A stretch of 64,000 nt of DNA from contig NZ_NESL01000011.1 of NCBI RefSeq assembly GCF_003063435.1, positions 1 through 64,000 of the forward strand, in the 5' to 3' direction. The position numbers and the translations under genes were made by a program. Source of the stretch: Limnohabitans sp. 2KL-1 (GTDB lineage: Bacteria > Pseudomonadota > Gammaproteobacteria > Burkholderiales > Burkholderiaceae_C). Below the pieces are notes generated by a model that was not told where the DNA came from, did no database searches, and saw nothing but the letters and a program-made list of their open reading frames with translations. Of the stretch, positions 63,827-64,000 are shown piece after piece. Every line of letters begins with the position of its first letter. Within the stretch, counting starts at the first letter, position 1.

Positions 63827-64000
63827 ATGCGCCGCTTCTTATTGACCATCGGGCTGGCTGCGGCCGCGTGGGGCGTTGCTGCCCAGACGCAGGTTCCAGC
63901 TACAGCCACTGTTGCTTCACCGACTGCCGCTGCCGCCCCAACTGAAACCACCATGGGCGTGAAAAGCGCCAACATCTTCCAGATAGCGCCCAGTGCGGAC
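63827..64000 (+). CDS. Formate dehydrogenase gamma (cytochrome b556) subunit, 5' part
   Basis: First 58 residues only; the gene continues beyond the window. A cleavable signal peptide (MRRFLLTIGLAAAAWGVAAQ) precedes an Ala/Thr/Pro-rich stretch and then GVKSANIFQIAPSAD. This head is what I expect from the long-form formate dehydrogenase gamma subunit of Comamonadaceae, whose membrane helices come later. AAGGAG precedes the ATG. Assignment rests on this segment and on position after fdhA-fdh3B. Confidence 0.75.
   Translation, partial: MRRFLLTIGLAAAAWGVAAQTQVPATATVASPTAAAAPTETTMGVKSANIFQIAPSAD

Overview
The window reads as a chromosomal segment of a betaproteobacterium in the order Burkholderiales. 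It is most likely from the family Comamonadaceae (Limnohabitans- or Rhodoferax-like); genus and species cannot be fixed from the sequence. The reasons are gene order and protein families: hpf-ptsN-hprK, fur/bamE-dapB, leuS-lptE-holA-proA, a gshA of the Acidithiobacillus-type family next to kup, DUF3460-scpA, a BoxR-controlled benzoyl-CoA epoxidase (box) pathway, and DUF3305/DUF3306-linked formate dehydrogenase genes. Base composition is GC-rich and nearly every open stretch carries long antisense shadow ORFs. I saw no rRNA, tRNA, CRISPR array, prophage or complete insertion sequence.

Positions 1-33012 are a densely packed core region. It holds fatty acyl-CoA ligase, MTA/SAH nucleosidase, CorA, a patatin, an MFS permease, the Hpf/PtsN/HprK stress and PTS module, Fur, BamE, DapB, an ExbB/ExbD pair, leucyl-tRNA synthetase, LptE, HolA, ProA, GshA, Kup, an esterase, an RNB-family exoribonuclease, a TonB-like protein, MtgA, RuvC, ScpA, DUF3460, a SulP transporter, a DUF1275 protein, MetG and the Fe-S carrier Mrp/ApbC. 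A hybrid histidine kinase with a CxxCH (heme-type) sensor domain follows at 33120-35534.

Positions 35704-45248 hold a complete aerobic benzoyl-CoA (box) pathway: benzoate-CoA ligase and 3,4-dehydroadipyl-CoA semialdehyde dehydrogenase on the minus strand, and BoxR, BoxC, BoxB and BoxA on the plus strand. Both divergent promoters carry the same 16-bp dyad, ATGCA-N6-TGCAT, which is the likely BoxR operator. Several box intergenic gaps are filled by hairpins. The strongest is a set of three palindromic units between boxB and boxA whose 22-28 nt loop is nearly invariant while the outer parts of the perfectly paired arms differ from unit to unit. A comparable perfect palindrome with a 28-nt loop sits in frame inside leuS.

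Positions 45480-64000 are dominated by formate oxidation. They hold a cytoplasmic NAD-linked molybdenum formate dehydrogenase (fused gamma-beta subunit plus alpha), an orphan sensor kinase, DUF3305, DUF3306, a multi-cluster ferredoxin-like protein, a TorD-type chaperone, a DctP-DctQ-DctM TRAP transporter, a 68-residue Tat-signal protein, a Tat-exported formate dehydrogenase alpha subunit, its four-cluster Fe-S subunit, a small lipoprotein and the start of the cytochrome b subunit, which runs off the window. BoxC releases one formate per ring cleaved, so two formate dehydrogenases next to the box operon form a sensible unit: ring-derived formate can be oxidised to CO2 with recovery of NADH or quinol.
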